The notes below the pieces were generated by a model. That model worked only from the letters and a program-made list of their open reading frames with translations, made no database searches and was not told the origin of the DNA. A stretch of DNA of 64,000 nucleotides from the NCBI RefSeq assembly GCF_017813335.1, contig NZ_JAGIYY010000001.1, positions 186,001-250,000 of the forward strand. Reading direction: 5' to 3'. Made by a program: the position numbers and the translations under genes. This document shows, in pieces, positions 56,360 to 64,000 of this stretch. The DNA is from Tianweitania sediminis. GTDB taxonomy: Bacteria; Pseudomonadota; Alphaproteobacteria; Rhizobiales; Rhizobiaceae. The stretch's first letter is position 1. The number at the start of each line of letters is the position of its first letter.

Positions 56360-57853
56360 ATGCCGCATCGCAACGACGCCGCCATCTGGTCCGGCCTGTT
56401 CCGGATCTCGCCGGACTCCGGGCAAACGCTGCAAGCGCAGATCCGTCAGGCCATCGTTGCGGCCATTCTCGACCGACAGATCGCAGCATCAATGCCCTTG
56501 CCGTCTTGCCGTGTTCTGGCCGACAAGCTCGGCGTCGCGCGCGGCACCGTGGTGATCGCGTTTCAGCAACTGGTGGATCAGGGCTTCCTTGTTGCCAAGG
56601 AAAGGCGCGGCCATTTCGTCAATCCGCAAGTGCTGACGTCACCCAGCAAGCCGCATGTGAAGCCGGACATCGCGCCGCCCGGGATCGACTGGAAGGCACG
56701 ACGGCAGGTTTTTGCGAGCGACATGCCACGCGTCACCAAGAGCGACAACTGGATCAAGTCGAGCTACCCCTTCGTTTACGGTCAGTTTGACCCCAACCTG
56801 TTTCCAACGGCCGAATGGCGCGAATGCAACCGCATGGCGCTCGCCGTGCTCGAGATTCGCAACTGGGCGTCCGATGTGGTGGACCGCGACGATCCGCTGT
56901 TGATCGAGCAGATCCAGGCGCGTTTGCTTCCACGCAAGGGGATCTTCGCCAACCCCGACGAGATCATCGTGACGCTTGGCGCGCAAAACGCACTCTACAT
57001 GCTGGCTACCCTTCTCATGGCCAAAGGGTCACGCGTGGCCATGGAGGATCCTGGCTATCCCGACGCGCGGGCGATCTTTGCGCTCGCGGGCGCCGAGATC
57101 GATCCCGTGCCGGTTGACGCCAATGGGCTCGTGGTTTCGGCCGTGCCAAAGTCCAGCGGCTTCGTGTTCACCACGCCAAGCCATCATTGCCCGACCATGG
57201 TGGCGATGAGCCCGGAGCGGCGGCAGTCGCTGATTGCAGGTGCCATTGCCAACGACCAGATCATCATCGAGGACGGCTATGACAGCCAACTCGTCGACCA
57301 GGCGCCGCAGCAGGCGCTGAAGAGCCTCGATCGTTCCGGCCGCGTGGTTTATGTCGGTTCCCTTTCCAAGACCCTCGCGCCGGGCCTGCGCCTTGGCTAC
57401 ATCGTGGCGTCCGCCGACCTGATCGCCGAGCTGCGGGCGCTGCGCCGCCTGATGCTGCGTCACCCGCCGGCCAACAACCAGCGCGCGGTGGCTCTTTTCC
57501 TGTCGCTTGGCCACCACGAAGCGCTTGTGCGCCGCTTGTCCAGCGCATTCGATGAGCGTCGCCGCCGCCTGTCCCAGGCAGTTGCTTCCTTCATGCCGGA
57601 ATGGCGGACGAGCGACCCTGCCGGCGGAACATCGCTTTGGCTCGAGGGTCCGCATGGCGTCGACTCGCGCGCGGTTGCGGAAGCCGCGGCGGCCCGCAGC
57701 GTGCTTGTGGAACCCGGCGAGCGCTTTTTCGCCGAAGCCAACAAGCCGCAGCGGTTTATGCGACTTGGGATCTCGTCGATTGCCTTGCAAAGTATCGAAC
57801 CCGGCATCCGCGAACTCGCATCTGCGGCCGGTCGGCGGTCCGCAGCGGCCTAA
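56360..57853 (+). CDS. MocR-type regulator (GntR HTH fused to aminotransferase domain)
   Basis: A 497-residue fusion: N-terminal winged helix (PLPSCRVLADKLGVARGTVV) and a class I aminotransferase-like domain with the PLP lysine in YVGSLSKTLAPGLRLGYIV. Many MocR proteins sense pyridoxal phosphate (PdxR), others control amino-acid, taurine or GABA genes. No pdx genes are in the window. Divergent from pgi and convergent, after 10 bp, with the aldose-epimerase-like gene. Confidence 0.93.
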   Translation: MPHRNDAAIWSGLFRISPDSGQTLQAQIRQAIVAAILDRQIAASMPLPSCRVLADKLGVARGTVVIAFQQLVDQGFLVAKERRGHFVNPQVLTSPSKPHVKPDIAPPGIDWKARRQVFASDMPRVTKSDNWIKSSYPFVYGQFDPNLFPTAEWRECNRMALAVLEIRNWASDVVDRDDPLLIEQIQARLLPRKGIFANPDEIIVTLGAQNALYMLATLLMAKGSRVAMEDPGYPDARAIFALAGAEIDPVPVDANGLVVSAVPKSSGFVFTTPSHHCPTMVAMSPERRQSLIAGAIANDQIIIEDGYDSQLVDQAPQQALKSLDRSGRVVYVGSLSKTLAPGLRLGYIVASADLIAELRALRRLMLRHPPANNQRAVALFLSLGHHEALVRRLSSAFDERRRRLSQAVASFMPEWRTSDPAGGTSLWLEGPHGVDSRAVAEAAAARSVLVEPGERFFAEANKPQRFMRLGISSIALQSIEPGIRELASAAGRRSAAA

Positions 57854-57863
57854 GATTAATCCG

Positions 57864-58958
57864 CTAGACTGCGAGAAAGGTGTCGTCGAAGGGCAAGCGC
57901 AGAACCGCGCCGCTTTCTTGCACGATCTTCAGGGCGCCGTCGCCGGCAGAAACGGCAACAACAGGAACGGCCGTTTCGGCAAGCGGCACCGCGCCGAACG
58001 CCTGGCGCACAACAAGCGTTTCGCCGTCGAGCTTGAAGGCGGTTGGCACGCCCTGAGCCGTCAGGCTGTTTTCGCCGGTCGACGCGCGGTGCCCGCCGGG
58101 ATGCGCCCTTGCGTCCTCAATGCCGAGCACCCCGGTGTGGCGGGCGTTCCAAGGCGGGTAATTGCGCCCACCATTTGACATCCACAGCATGGTGATAGGC
58201 AGGGTTTCAGCGTTCTTCAGGACGAGAACCATGTCTTGTTCAGCATGGCGGCTGATCGCAGTCCAACCGAGCCCTGCCCCTGCATCCTCCGCCAGCGTCA
58301 GGAAATCCTCGTGACGTTCGGCTGGTGGGTAGATGCGCAGATCCTTGGTGCCCCCTTGCGCCAGAGGAAAGGCGCTCAGGTCTTCGACGTGGGCCGGATA
58401 AGCAAGGGCAAAGCGACCCCGCGCAGGATCTGGCTCAAGCGGCGCATCCGGCGTTTGGGCAAACCGTTTGGGCGAAGATGCCAACAGCCCTCCAGCCTTC
58501 ATGCGCGTCATGAGGTGGTGCGACACGGACAACAGGCCGCTGCCGCCCCTGAGGCGATGTTCCTGGTACACGAAGGGATGGTTGGCGCGCAGGGTGATCT
58601 GCTTCTCGATCGTTGCGCCGAGCACAGGACGCTGGAGGCGGAAACTCGCGCTGACGCCGCCGCCGTCCACCGCTTCTTGCTCCACGAAGCCCCAAGCAGA
58701 ATTCGCCGGCCAGCCATGCACCGGCGCATCTTCAAGGTCGCTGCGGGAAAACGGCGCGCAGAAGAAATCGCCTGACAAACGCGCCAGCCCCAGGGAAGTG
58801 CCGTCGGGCAACTCCTCACCGCTGTCCACCCACGGCGCGCGATGAAGCGGCCGCAACGGCCGGTCGGCGGCCTCAATCACACAATCAACGATATGGCCGT
58901 TGCGAAGGTCTAACCGGAGCCGAATCCCTTCCGCCGCAAGTTCGTGCTCACCCGTCAT
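57864..58958 (-). CDS. Aldose 1-epimerase-like protein
   Basis: A 364-residue all-beta protein of the galactose mutarotase-like fold. It includes HHLMTRMKAGGLLASSPKRF, NPAR/WSN-type substrate-binding pieces (VLKNAETLPITMLWMSNGGR) and a C-terminal LVVRQAFGAVPLAE. It is divergent enough that the exact sugar is uncertain, and the catalytic His/Glu pair is not obvious by eye. Possibly belongs with nearby sugar metabolism. Divergent from the photolyase gene by 115 bp. Confidence 0.75.
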   Translation of the reverse strand: MTGEHELAAEGIRLRLDLRNGHIVDCVIEAADRPLRPLHRAPWVDSGEELPDGTSLGLARLSGDFFCAPFSRSDLEDAPVHGWPANSAWGFVEQEAVDGGGVSASFRLQRPVLGATIEKQITLRANHPFVYQEHRLRGGSGLLSVSHHLMTRMKAGGLLASSPKRFAQTPDAPLEPDPARGRFALAYPAHVEDLSAFPLAQGGTKDLRIYPPAERHEDFLTLAEDAGAGLGWTAISRHAEQDMVLVLKNAETLPITMLWMSNGGRNYPPWNARHTGVLGIEDARAHPGGHRASTGENSLTAQGVPTAFKLDGETLVVRQAFGAVPLAETAVPVVAVSAGDGALKIVQESGAVLRLPFDDTFLAV

Positions 58959-59073
58959 GATTACCCTTTCCGCAGCGGCTTCCTCCTAGCCCTTGACCCC
59001 GGTTGCCGCAAATGGTCCGGGGAACTCGGGAGCCGGTGAGAACTTTTGCTCTGGCCCGCTGCAGGAGCATTTG

Positions 59074-60645
59074 GTGATCCGCAAGAAGACCCGACCGCCG
59101 CGCAACCTGATTCTCGTGATGGGCGATCAGCTTGACGGCGCGTCAGCGGCCTTCCACGGCTTTGACGCGGCGCAGGACATCATCCTGCAGATGGAACTGC
59201 GGGAGGAAGCGAGCACCGTGCCGCAGAACAAGCGGCGCATCGCCTTCTTCTTTTCCGCCATGCGCCATTTCCGCGACGAACAACGCGCGCTCGGACGGCA
59301 GGTCTGGTACACGGAGCTCGACGATCCCGAGAACCGGCAAAGCTTCCCGGCCGAACTCCAAAGACGCTTCGACCAGGCCAGGCCGGATGGTGAGATCATC
59401 GTGCTGGAACCCGGCGATTACCGCGTCCGCGCAGCCCTCGAAGCACTCGACCTTCCGATCCGCTTCATCGAGGACGATCATTTTCTGTGCAGCCGCAGCG
59501 AGTTCCAGGCGCTGATCGCCGCCAACCCCACCATGATCCTGGAAACCTTTTATCGCGCAATGCGGCGCAAGCTGAACGTGCTGATGGAAGGCGAGGAGCC
59601 GGTCGGCGGGCAATGGAACTTCGACCGCGACAACCGCAAGAGCTTCGGCCGCAAGGGTCCACCTTTGATGATCCCGCCGCCGCGCTTTCCGGCCGATGAC
59701 ACCACACGGGCGGTGCTGGACCTCGTGGAGCGCAGCTTTCCCGACAATCCCGGCAGCCTCCAAGACTTTGCCATTCCCGTGACGCGCGCACAGGCGCTGC
59801 AATCGCTGGACGATTTTGTGCGCCACCGGTTGCCAGATTTCGGCCGCTTCCAGGACGCCATGGCTGGTGGCCAGGCTTTTCTGTTCCACAGCGTTCTTTC
59901 AGGCCCGCTGAACCTTCATCTTTTGCGGCCCCTTGAGGTGCTTCGCGCCGTTCTGGCCAACCCTTCCAACGCACCGCTCAATGCGGTGGAAGGCTTTGTG
60001 CGGCAACTGATCGGCTGGCGCGAATTCGTTCGCGGCATCTACTGGCACCTGATGCCGGACTATGCGGCCCGCAACGCGATGGGCGCGACCCTGCCGATGC
60101 CACGGTTCTACTGGACCGGGGACACAGACATGCGCTGCCTCCATGAAGCGATCGGCCACACGATCGACCACGCGTACGCGCACCATATCGAACGGCTGAT
60201 GGTGCTGGGCGAGTTCGCGCTTCTGCTTGGCGTGCGGCCCTACGACGTCCACCGCTGGCACATGTCGATGTTCTGGGATGCGATCGACTGGGTGTCCCTG
60301 CCCAATACGCTCGGCATGAGCCAGCATGGCGACGGCGGGGTCATGGGTACGAAGCCCTATGCCGCGTCGGGCGCTTACATCGACCGCATGAGCGATCATT
60401 GCGGGCGCTGCCGCTACCATCCGGGCAAGAGCCTTGGCGAGGACGCTTGCCCGTTCACCACCCTGTACTGGGACTTCCTGGCACGGCATCGCCGCAAGCT
60501 TTCGCGCAATCCAAGGATGCGCGGACCCTATCAGAACCTGATGCGGAAGCCGGCTAAGGATGTGCTTGCTATCCGCCGCCGAGCCACGGCGCTGCGCAAG
60601 GAACTGACCCGCGAAACCTTTTTGCGCGAGCCGGATCAGGCATAG
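59074..60645 (+). CDS. Iron-sulfur bacterial cryptochrome/photolyase (PhrB-like)
   Basis: A 523-residue member of the FeS-BCP group (PhrB type), which repair (6-4) photoproducts using FAD, 6,7-dimethyl-8-ribityllumazine and a 4Fe-4S cluster. It starts PPRNLILVMGDQLDGASAAF. The later part has RQLIGWREFVRGIYWHLMPD and the cluster cysteines: one in DTDMRCLHEAIG and three in DHCGRCRYHPGKSLGEDACP. The GTG at 59074 has GGAG upstream; a TTG at 58993 is in frame. It overlaps the convergent PfkB gene by 10 nt. Confidence 0.93.
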   Translation: MIRKKTRPPRNLILVMGDQLDGASAAFHGFDAAQDIILQMELREEASTVPQNKRRIAFFFSAMRHFRDEQRALGRQVWYTELDDPENRQSFPAELQRRFDQARPDGEIIVLEPGDYRVRAALEALDLPIRFIEDDHFLCSRSEFQALIAANPTMILETFYRAMRRKLNVLMEGEEPVGGQWNFDRDNRKSFGRKGPPLMIPPPRFPADDTTRAVLDLVERSFPDNPGSLQDFAIPVTRAQALQSLDDFVRHRLPDFGRFQDAMAGGQAFLFHSVLSGPLNLHLLRPLEVLRAVLANPSNAPLNAVEGFVRQLIGWREFVRGIYWHLMPDYAARNAMGATLPMPRFYWTGDTDMRCLHEAIGHTIDHAYAHHIERLMVLGEFALLLGVRPYDVHRWHMSMFWDAIDWVSLPNTLGMSQHGDGGVMGTKPYAASGAYIDRMSDHCGRCRYHPGKSLGEDACPFTTLYWDFLARHRRKLSRNPRMRGPYQNLMRKPAKDVLAIRRRATALRKELTRETFLREPDQA

Positions 60646-61538
60646 CGGCGGGGAAAGGTCGAGATTGCGCGCGCAGCCGTTTGAACGCCGGCTTCAAGGG
60701 CGGCCTCAAGCGCTTCGCCACGGCTGAGCGATGCCAGGAAGGCAGCGTTGAACGTATCGCCTGCCCCGACGGTGTCGATCACGGCCACCTCTGGTGCTGC
60801 GGCATGGCATGAACCCGCCGCGGTGAGCGCGGTTGCGCCCTCCGCGCCTCGTTTCACAACGACGATCTGGTTAGGCCCTATCGTCGTGGACAGATGCTCC
60901 AGTGCGGCTGCGTCATCCATGGCCCCAGTGAAAGCTTTCGCTTCTTCCGCATTGATCAAGGCGATGCCGCACGCCCGGAGCCAATCAGCGAAGGCCTGCT
61001 TGGCGTCGTTCATCCAGCCTTGCGGCGGCCAGCCCGGATCAACCGCCGTTTGCCAGCCTCGCTCCTCCAGCCTGCGCAGGATCTGGGGCGTGGCACTCAT
61101 GATCTCCGGCATCAGGAAAGCGCCCGACAGGAGCGCGAAGCTTTGCCCATGCGGGGCTTGCGGGAGGCGCTCCAGGAGATCCGCCGCTGATGCGGAATGA
61201 AGATGGCCCGGCGTGGTGAAGAACACGCGGTCGCCGCCCTTGTGCACAATCCCCACCGTCACGGTCGTATCGGCTTGTTCGTCGATCCACTCACAGAACT
61301 GCGGGTCGAATTGTTCCCGCAGCCATAGGCCGTTCGGGTCGCGTCCGGTGGAGCTCACCAGGCGATGGGGCACGCCCAGGCCGCTCAGTGCCAGTGCCGT
61401 GTTTCCAGCCGAGCCGCCGGCGCGCAGTTCGGACCGCTCCACCACCACTTCCGTGCCGATCGCGGGCCAGCCATCGACTTCGCCAAGCACGAGGTCCACG
61501 TTGACATTTCCCAGCACAAGCAGCGGCGGGACGGTCAT
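60636..61538 (-). CDS. PfkB-family carbohydrate kinase
   Basis: A 300-residue ribokinase-fold kinase: LVLGNVNVDLVLGEVDGWPA and RAGGSAGNTALALSGLG at the N-terminus, and the catalytic VIDTVGAGDTFNAAFLASL with the aspartate base near the C-terminus. It phosphorylates a sugar or sugar derivative. Fourth gene of the LacI-oxidoreductase-SIS-kinase operon and overlaps the SIS gene stop (ATGA). Confidence 0.92.
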   Translation of the reverse strand: MTVPPLLVLGNVNVDLVLGEVDGWPAIGTEVVVERSELRAGGSAGNTALALSGLGVPHRLVSSTGRDPNGLWLREQFDPQFCEWIDEQADTTVTVGIVHKGGDRVFFTTPGHLHSASAADLLERLPQAPHGQSFALLSGAFLMPEIMSATPQILRRLEERGWQTAVDPGWPPQGWMNDAKQAFADWLRACGIALINAEEAKAFTGAMDDAAALEHLSTTIGPNQIVVVKRGAEGATALTAAGSCHAAAPEVAVIDTVGAGDTFNAAFLASLSRGEALEAALEAGVQTAARAISTFPRRYA

Positions 61539-62557
61539 GGCGCTTCGCCGTTCGTGACCTTGGAGGAGCGGAGCGGCGTGCCGAACCCGTCGCCGACCCG
61601 TGCGGCAGCAGCCTCGATCGCCAGCCGCTGAACCGCAGGGAGGAGAACGGCAACTCCAGCCAACCCGTTGAGCGGCGGCAGCTGCACGTGGATCGCACCG
61701 TCAATCGTCGGCTGATCGCCCAGATCAAACAGAACGGGACGAAGGCCGTAGCTCACAGCAGCCTGCGCCGTGCGTGTCACGGCGGCAGCGTCCGCACCGA
61801 CCGGCCGCGCCAGCACCAGAGTGTGGGTGGGCTCCAGCATTTCCATCGGGCCATGCAGCAGCTGTCCCAGTTCCAGAGCCATCGCCGGCGTACGGGCAAG
61901 CTCCATGAAGGTCAGGGACGCGGCTTGCAAGGCGCCATGCAATTGACCACGGGCGGACATCACCAGAAGCGACGTGTCTTGCAGGGTGTCCAACGCGTCG
62001 GCGGGCGGCTCCGCACCGAGTGGATCACCGCTGTTCAGCACATCGATAAGCGCGTTCATGTCCTCGCCAAGAGCTGCAAGAATGGCCGCATGCAGGCACA
62101 GCGTCAGCGTGATGCTGCGGGTTGCCGCGAAAGCCTGCTCCCGCCCGCCTACCCCGATCAGGCAGGGAACCGCGCGTCCAAGCGTGGAGTCCGTGTTGAG
62201 GGTCAGCCCGAAATGGTCGGCGTGATCTGGCGTCCGGTCGAGATAGGCCGCCACCTCGCCCGAACCGCCGGATTGCGAAACCAGGATCGTTACCCGGTCG
62301 CGCGGCGGCTGCGGCATACGCATGGCTTCCGACAGCACCTCCGCGGCTGCTTCGATGCCTGCCGCGCGGTAAGACGCCAGCACCATGCGGTTGGCCCAAT
62401 GGGAGGCGCCCATTCCAAGAAGCGTCAGGCGACCGGTTTCGCGGATCCGCGACGCGATGGCTGGCGCCTGCTCATGCGCTTCGTGAAACGACTGAAGCGC
62501 GTCGGTGTATTGCCGCGCCATCTCCCGGCGCAGCACCTCAAGTCCAGGCAAGCTCAT
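61535..62557 (-). CDS. SIS-domain sugar isomerase/deaminase-like protein
   Basis: A 340-residue protein with two sugar-isomerase (SIS) domains: RLTLLGMGASHWANRMVLAS, VTILVSQSGGSGEVAAYLDR and LELGQLLHGPMEMLEP. Similar to the AgaS/GlmS-isomerase-like proteins that act on amino-sugar phosphates. Coupled to the kinase and oxidoreductase genes by ATGA overlaps on both sides. Confidence 0.9.
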   Translation of the reverse strand: MSLPGLEVLRREMARQYTDALQSFHEAHEQAPAIASRIRETGRLTLLGMGASHWANRMVLASYRAAGIEAAAEVLSEAMRMPQPPRDRVTILVSQSGGSGEVAAYLDRTPDHADHFGLTLNTDSTLGRAVPCLIGVGGREQAFAATRSITLTLCLHAAILAALGEDMNALIDVLNSGDPLGAEPPADALDTLQDTSLLVMSARGQLHGALQAASLTFMELARTPAMALELGQLLHGPMEMLEPTHTLVLARPVGADAAAVTRTAQAAVSYGLRPVLFDLGDQPTIDGAIHVQLPPLNGLAGVAVLLPAVQRLAIEAAAARVGDGFGTPLRSSKVTNGEAP

Positions 62558-63798
62558 CGCTCTGCCGTCGAACGGGCGACCACGGGAACATAGTCTTCCA
62601 ACTCAGGCGCCGGGAAGTGGACTGTCCGACCGGTTTCCGCCGAAAGGTAAAGCCCCATCAGCATTTCGACGACGCCCAGTCCGTCTTCGAAGGTTTCCAG
62701 CGGTGTTTGTCCGGTACGGAAGCATTCCACCATATGCCGATTTTCGTCTGTGTAGCCGTAAACGCCGGCTTCGTCTTCCAGCACCGGCATCAGCCCCTGC
62801 TCTGCATTCTGCTTCTCAACGAGGTCCTCGCCTTCCGAGCCGGTGACCTGGCGCGACATGAAGATCTTGAGCCCGGTGGACAGCGAGTTGAACTCCATGG
62901 CGTATTCCGGCCCGAGCAACTCGAGCTGGATGCGCAAGCCGGCGCCGACATAGGCCCAGGAGGTGGAGGCTTCCACCATTAGCGCGTTGCCGTCCTCATC
63001 CTCGAAGGTTAGCGTGCCGCGCGCGAAATCCTCCGACGGACGATTGCGATAATCCACCCCGAAGCGCTCGCGCAGCTGGTCTGCGTAGTGCGGCCGGGTC
63101 CATTTCAGATTGGCAACCTGGCCGTTGGCCGTCTTGAGCTTGAGTGAAGAACGCGGAGCGCCGGGTGCGGTGAGGAGATGGCGGCCCACTTCAACCGAAT
63201 GGCACATCATGTCCGACAGAACGCCGCCACCCTGCTTGTCGCCCTGCCAGAACCAGGGCTCATGCGGGCCGGAGTGCTCTTCCGCCGCCCGTGCGAGGTA
63301 AGGTCGTCCGGTGGTTGATGCGGCACGCCGCCAAATGATCTCCTTACCGCGCAGAACGGGCGTGCAGAAAACCTGGTTTTCAAGATAGCCGTGGTTCAGC
63401 TTGGCCTCCTGCGCCAAACGCAGCATTTCGCGCGCTTCGCCCACGGTGCGGGCGAGCGGCTTTTCACAAGCCACCGCAAAGACCTTGGAGCGGCCGGCCG
63501 TAACTTCCTTGTGCAGCACCCGCATCACGTCGAGCCGCGTGTAGTTCGGCGAAAGGATCCAGATCGCGTCGACATCATCGGCCTGGAAAAGGGACTCGAG
63601 GCTTTCATGCGCGCGGCATTGTCCGAGGCCCAGTTGCTCAACCTTGGCGACAAGCCGGTTCCGGTTTTCAGCACTGCGGCTGTAAACACCGGTGACGTCG
63701 ATGTTGCGCACGCCCACCATTGCGGCGAGATGAAAATGCGCGATGAAACCGCTTCCAACGAAACCGACCCGCAGGCGAGGCTTGGGAAGATCGACCAT
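62554..63798 (-). CDS. Gfo/Idh/MocA-family oxidoreductase
   Basis: A 414-residue NAD(P)-dependent sugar/inositol dehydrogenase-type protein. The N-terminal Rossmann fold opens RVGFVGSGFIAHFHLAAM, then DAIWILSPNYTRLD and the catalytic EKPLA block (VACEKPLARTVGEAREM). The C-terminal domain shapes the substrate site. Likely oxidises or isomerises the sugar handled by the SIS and PfkB proteins downstream. Starts 3 nt after the LacI gene stop. Confidence 0.92.
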   Translation of the reverse strand: MVDLPKPRLRVGFVGSGFIAHFHLAAMVGVRNIDVTGVYSRSAENRNRLVAKVEQLGLGQCRAHESLESLFQADDVDAIWILSPNYTRLDVMRVLHKEVTAGRSKVFAVACEKPLARTVGEAREMLRLAQEAKLNHGYLENQVFCTPVLRGKEIIWRRAASTTGRPYLARAAEEHSGPHEPWFWQGDKQGGGVLSDMMCHSVEVGRHLLTAPGAPRSSLKLKTANGQVANLKWTRPHYADQLRERFGVDYRNRPSEDFARGTLTFEDEDGNALMVEASTSWAYVGAGLRIQLELLGPEYAMEFNSLSTGLKIFMSRQVTGSEGEDLVEKQNAEQGLMPVLEDEAGVYGYTDENRHMVECFRTGQTPLETFEDGLGVVEMLMGLYLSAETGRTVHFPAPELEDYVPVVARSTAER

Positions 63799-63801
63799 GA
63801 A

Positions 63802-64000
63802 TCATGCACTCCTGAGTTGGACTTGAGCGAGCGGCGCAGCCGTGCTGCCGCGCACCTGAAGGGTGGTCGGCAACACGAACGGCTCGCTGGGTGGCGCGCG
63901 CCCTGACAGGATGTCCAGGAGCACGCCCATGGCAGCCCGCCCCAGTTCGGTTCGGGGCTGGCTGACCGTGGTGAGCGGCGGCTGGAAAGCCTCGCTCAGG
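63802..64000 (-). CDS. LacI-family regulator, C-terminal end (continues past window)
   Basis: The minus strand is open from the right edge to TGA at 63802-63804. It reads SEAFQPPLTTVSQPRTELGR, then AMGVLLDILSGRAPPSE and LPTTLQVRGSTAAP, the typical end of a LacI/GalR ligand-binding domain. The DNA-binding half lies outside the window. It precedes the oxidoreductase by 3 bp and is presumably the operon's repressor. Confidence 0.85.
   Translation of the reverse strand, partial: LSEAFQPPLTTVSQPRTELGRAAMGVLLDILSGRAPPSEPFVLPTTLQVRGSTAAPLAQVQLRSA

Overview
The window is a high-GC stretch of an alphaproteobacterial chromosome. Gene content and order point to the Hyphomicrobiales, probably a Mesorhizobium/Phyllobacteriaceae-like soil bacterium. 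The main signs are the aroA-cmk-rpsA block beside a TIGR02300 acidic protein and a tRNA-Ala, the GST-queG-epimerase operon facing uppP, the glk-ABC exporter-dapB-gpmA string, and a soxBDAG operon. This placement is inferred from synteny and protein style; no 16S gene is present. No CRISPR array, rRNA, intact prophage or intact insertion sequence was seen.

Layout. 1-4.6 kb: the end of a LysR regulator, then a P1-family aminopeptidase and a D-amino-acid transaminase (overlapping genes), an Lrp/AsnC regulator and a divergent saccharopine-dehydrogenase-like enzyme, suggesting an amino-acid or D-amino-acid catabolic module. 5.0-7.4 kb: a membrane PAS-GGDEF-EAL protein whose 5' end is shifted out of frame at an A4 run. 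7.8-9.3 kb: a decaying zone with a headless LysR gene, 5' stubs of a short-chain dehydrogenase and an Old Yellow Enzyme, and an AtaL-like gene with a one-base frameshift. 9.3-11.2 kb: an intact NmrA-like reductase divergent from a LysR regulator. 11.3-15.1 kb: an iron-chelate/corrinoid ABC transporter (ATPase, permease, binding protein) divergent from a methyltransferase, with an Irr-box-like element between them. 15.3-16.7 kb: a CPA1 cation/proton antiporter. 16.7-17.6 kb: the scar of an integrative element (integrase head, fragment of another protein) against tRNA-Leu(CAG).

17.7-33.5 kb is largely core genome: gpmA, dapB, an MsbA-like exporter, glk, mepA, an epimerase, queG, GST, uppP, an NDUFA9-like protein, DoxX, rpsA, cmk, aroA and TIGR02300. 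33.6-47.7 kb is dominated by methylated-glycine metabolism: a dimethylglycine/sarcosine dehydrogenase-type flavoprotein with a divergent LysR gene, and the four-subunit sarcosine oxidase soxBDAG. Between them lie a ketopantoate-reductase-like gene, a phosphoesterase and a NitT/TauT-type ABC transporter. 47.8-53.7 kb: an ABC exporter with a TetR gene, a DUF924 protein, a FadD with a long disordered N-terminal extension, and a DUF4174 protein. 53.8-64.0 kb: HAD phosphatase, pgi, a MocR regulator, an aldose-1-epimerase-like protein, an iron-sulfur cryptochrome/photolyase, and a sugar operon (LacI, Gfo/Idh/MocA, SIS, PfkB) running off the right edge.

Most genes are ordinary. The least expected features are the decaying enzyme cluster at 7.8-9.3 kb, two frameshifts in A runs that could be real or assembly errors, the FadD extension, the tRNA-Leu island scar, and a repeat-rich 450-bp non-coding region at 39.1-39.6 kb.
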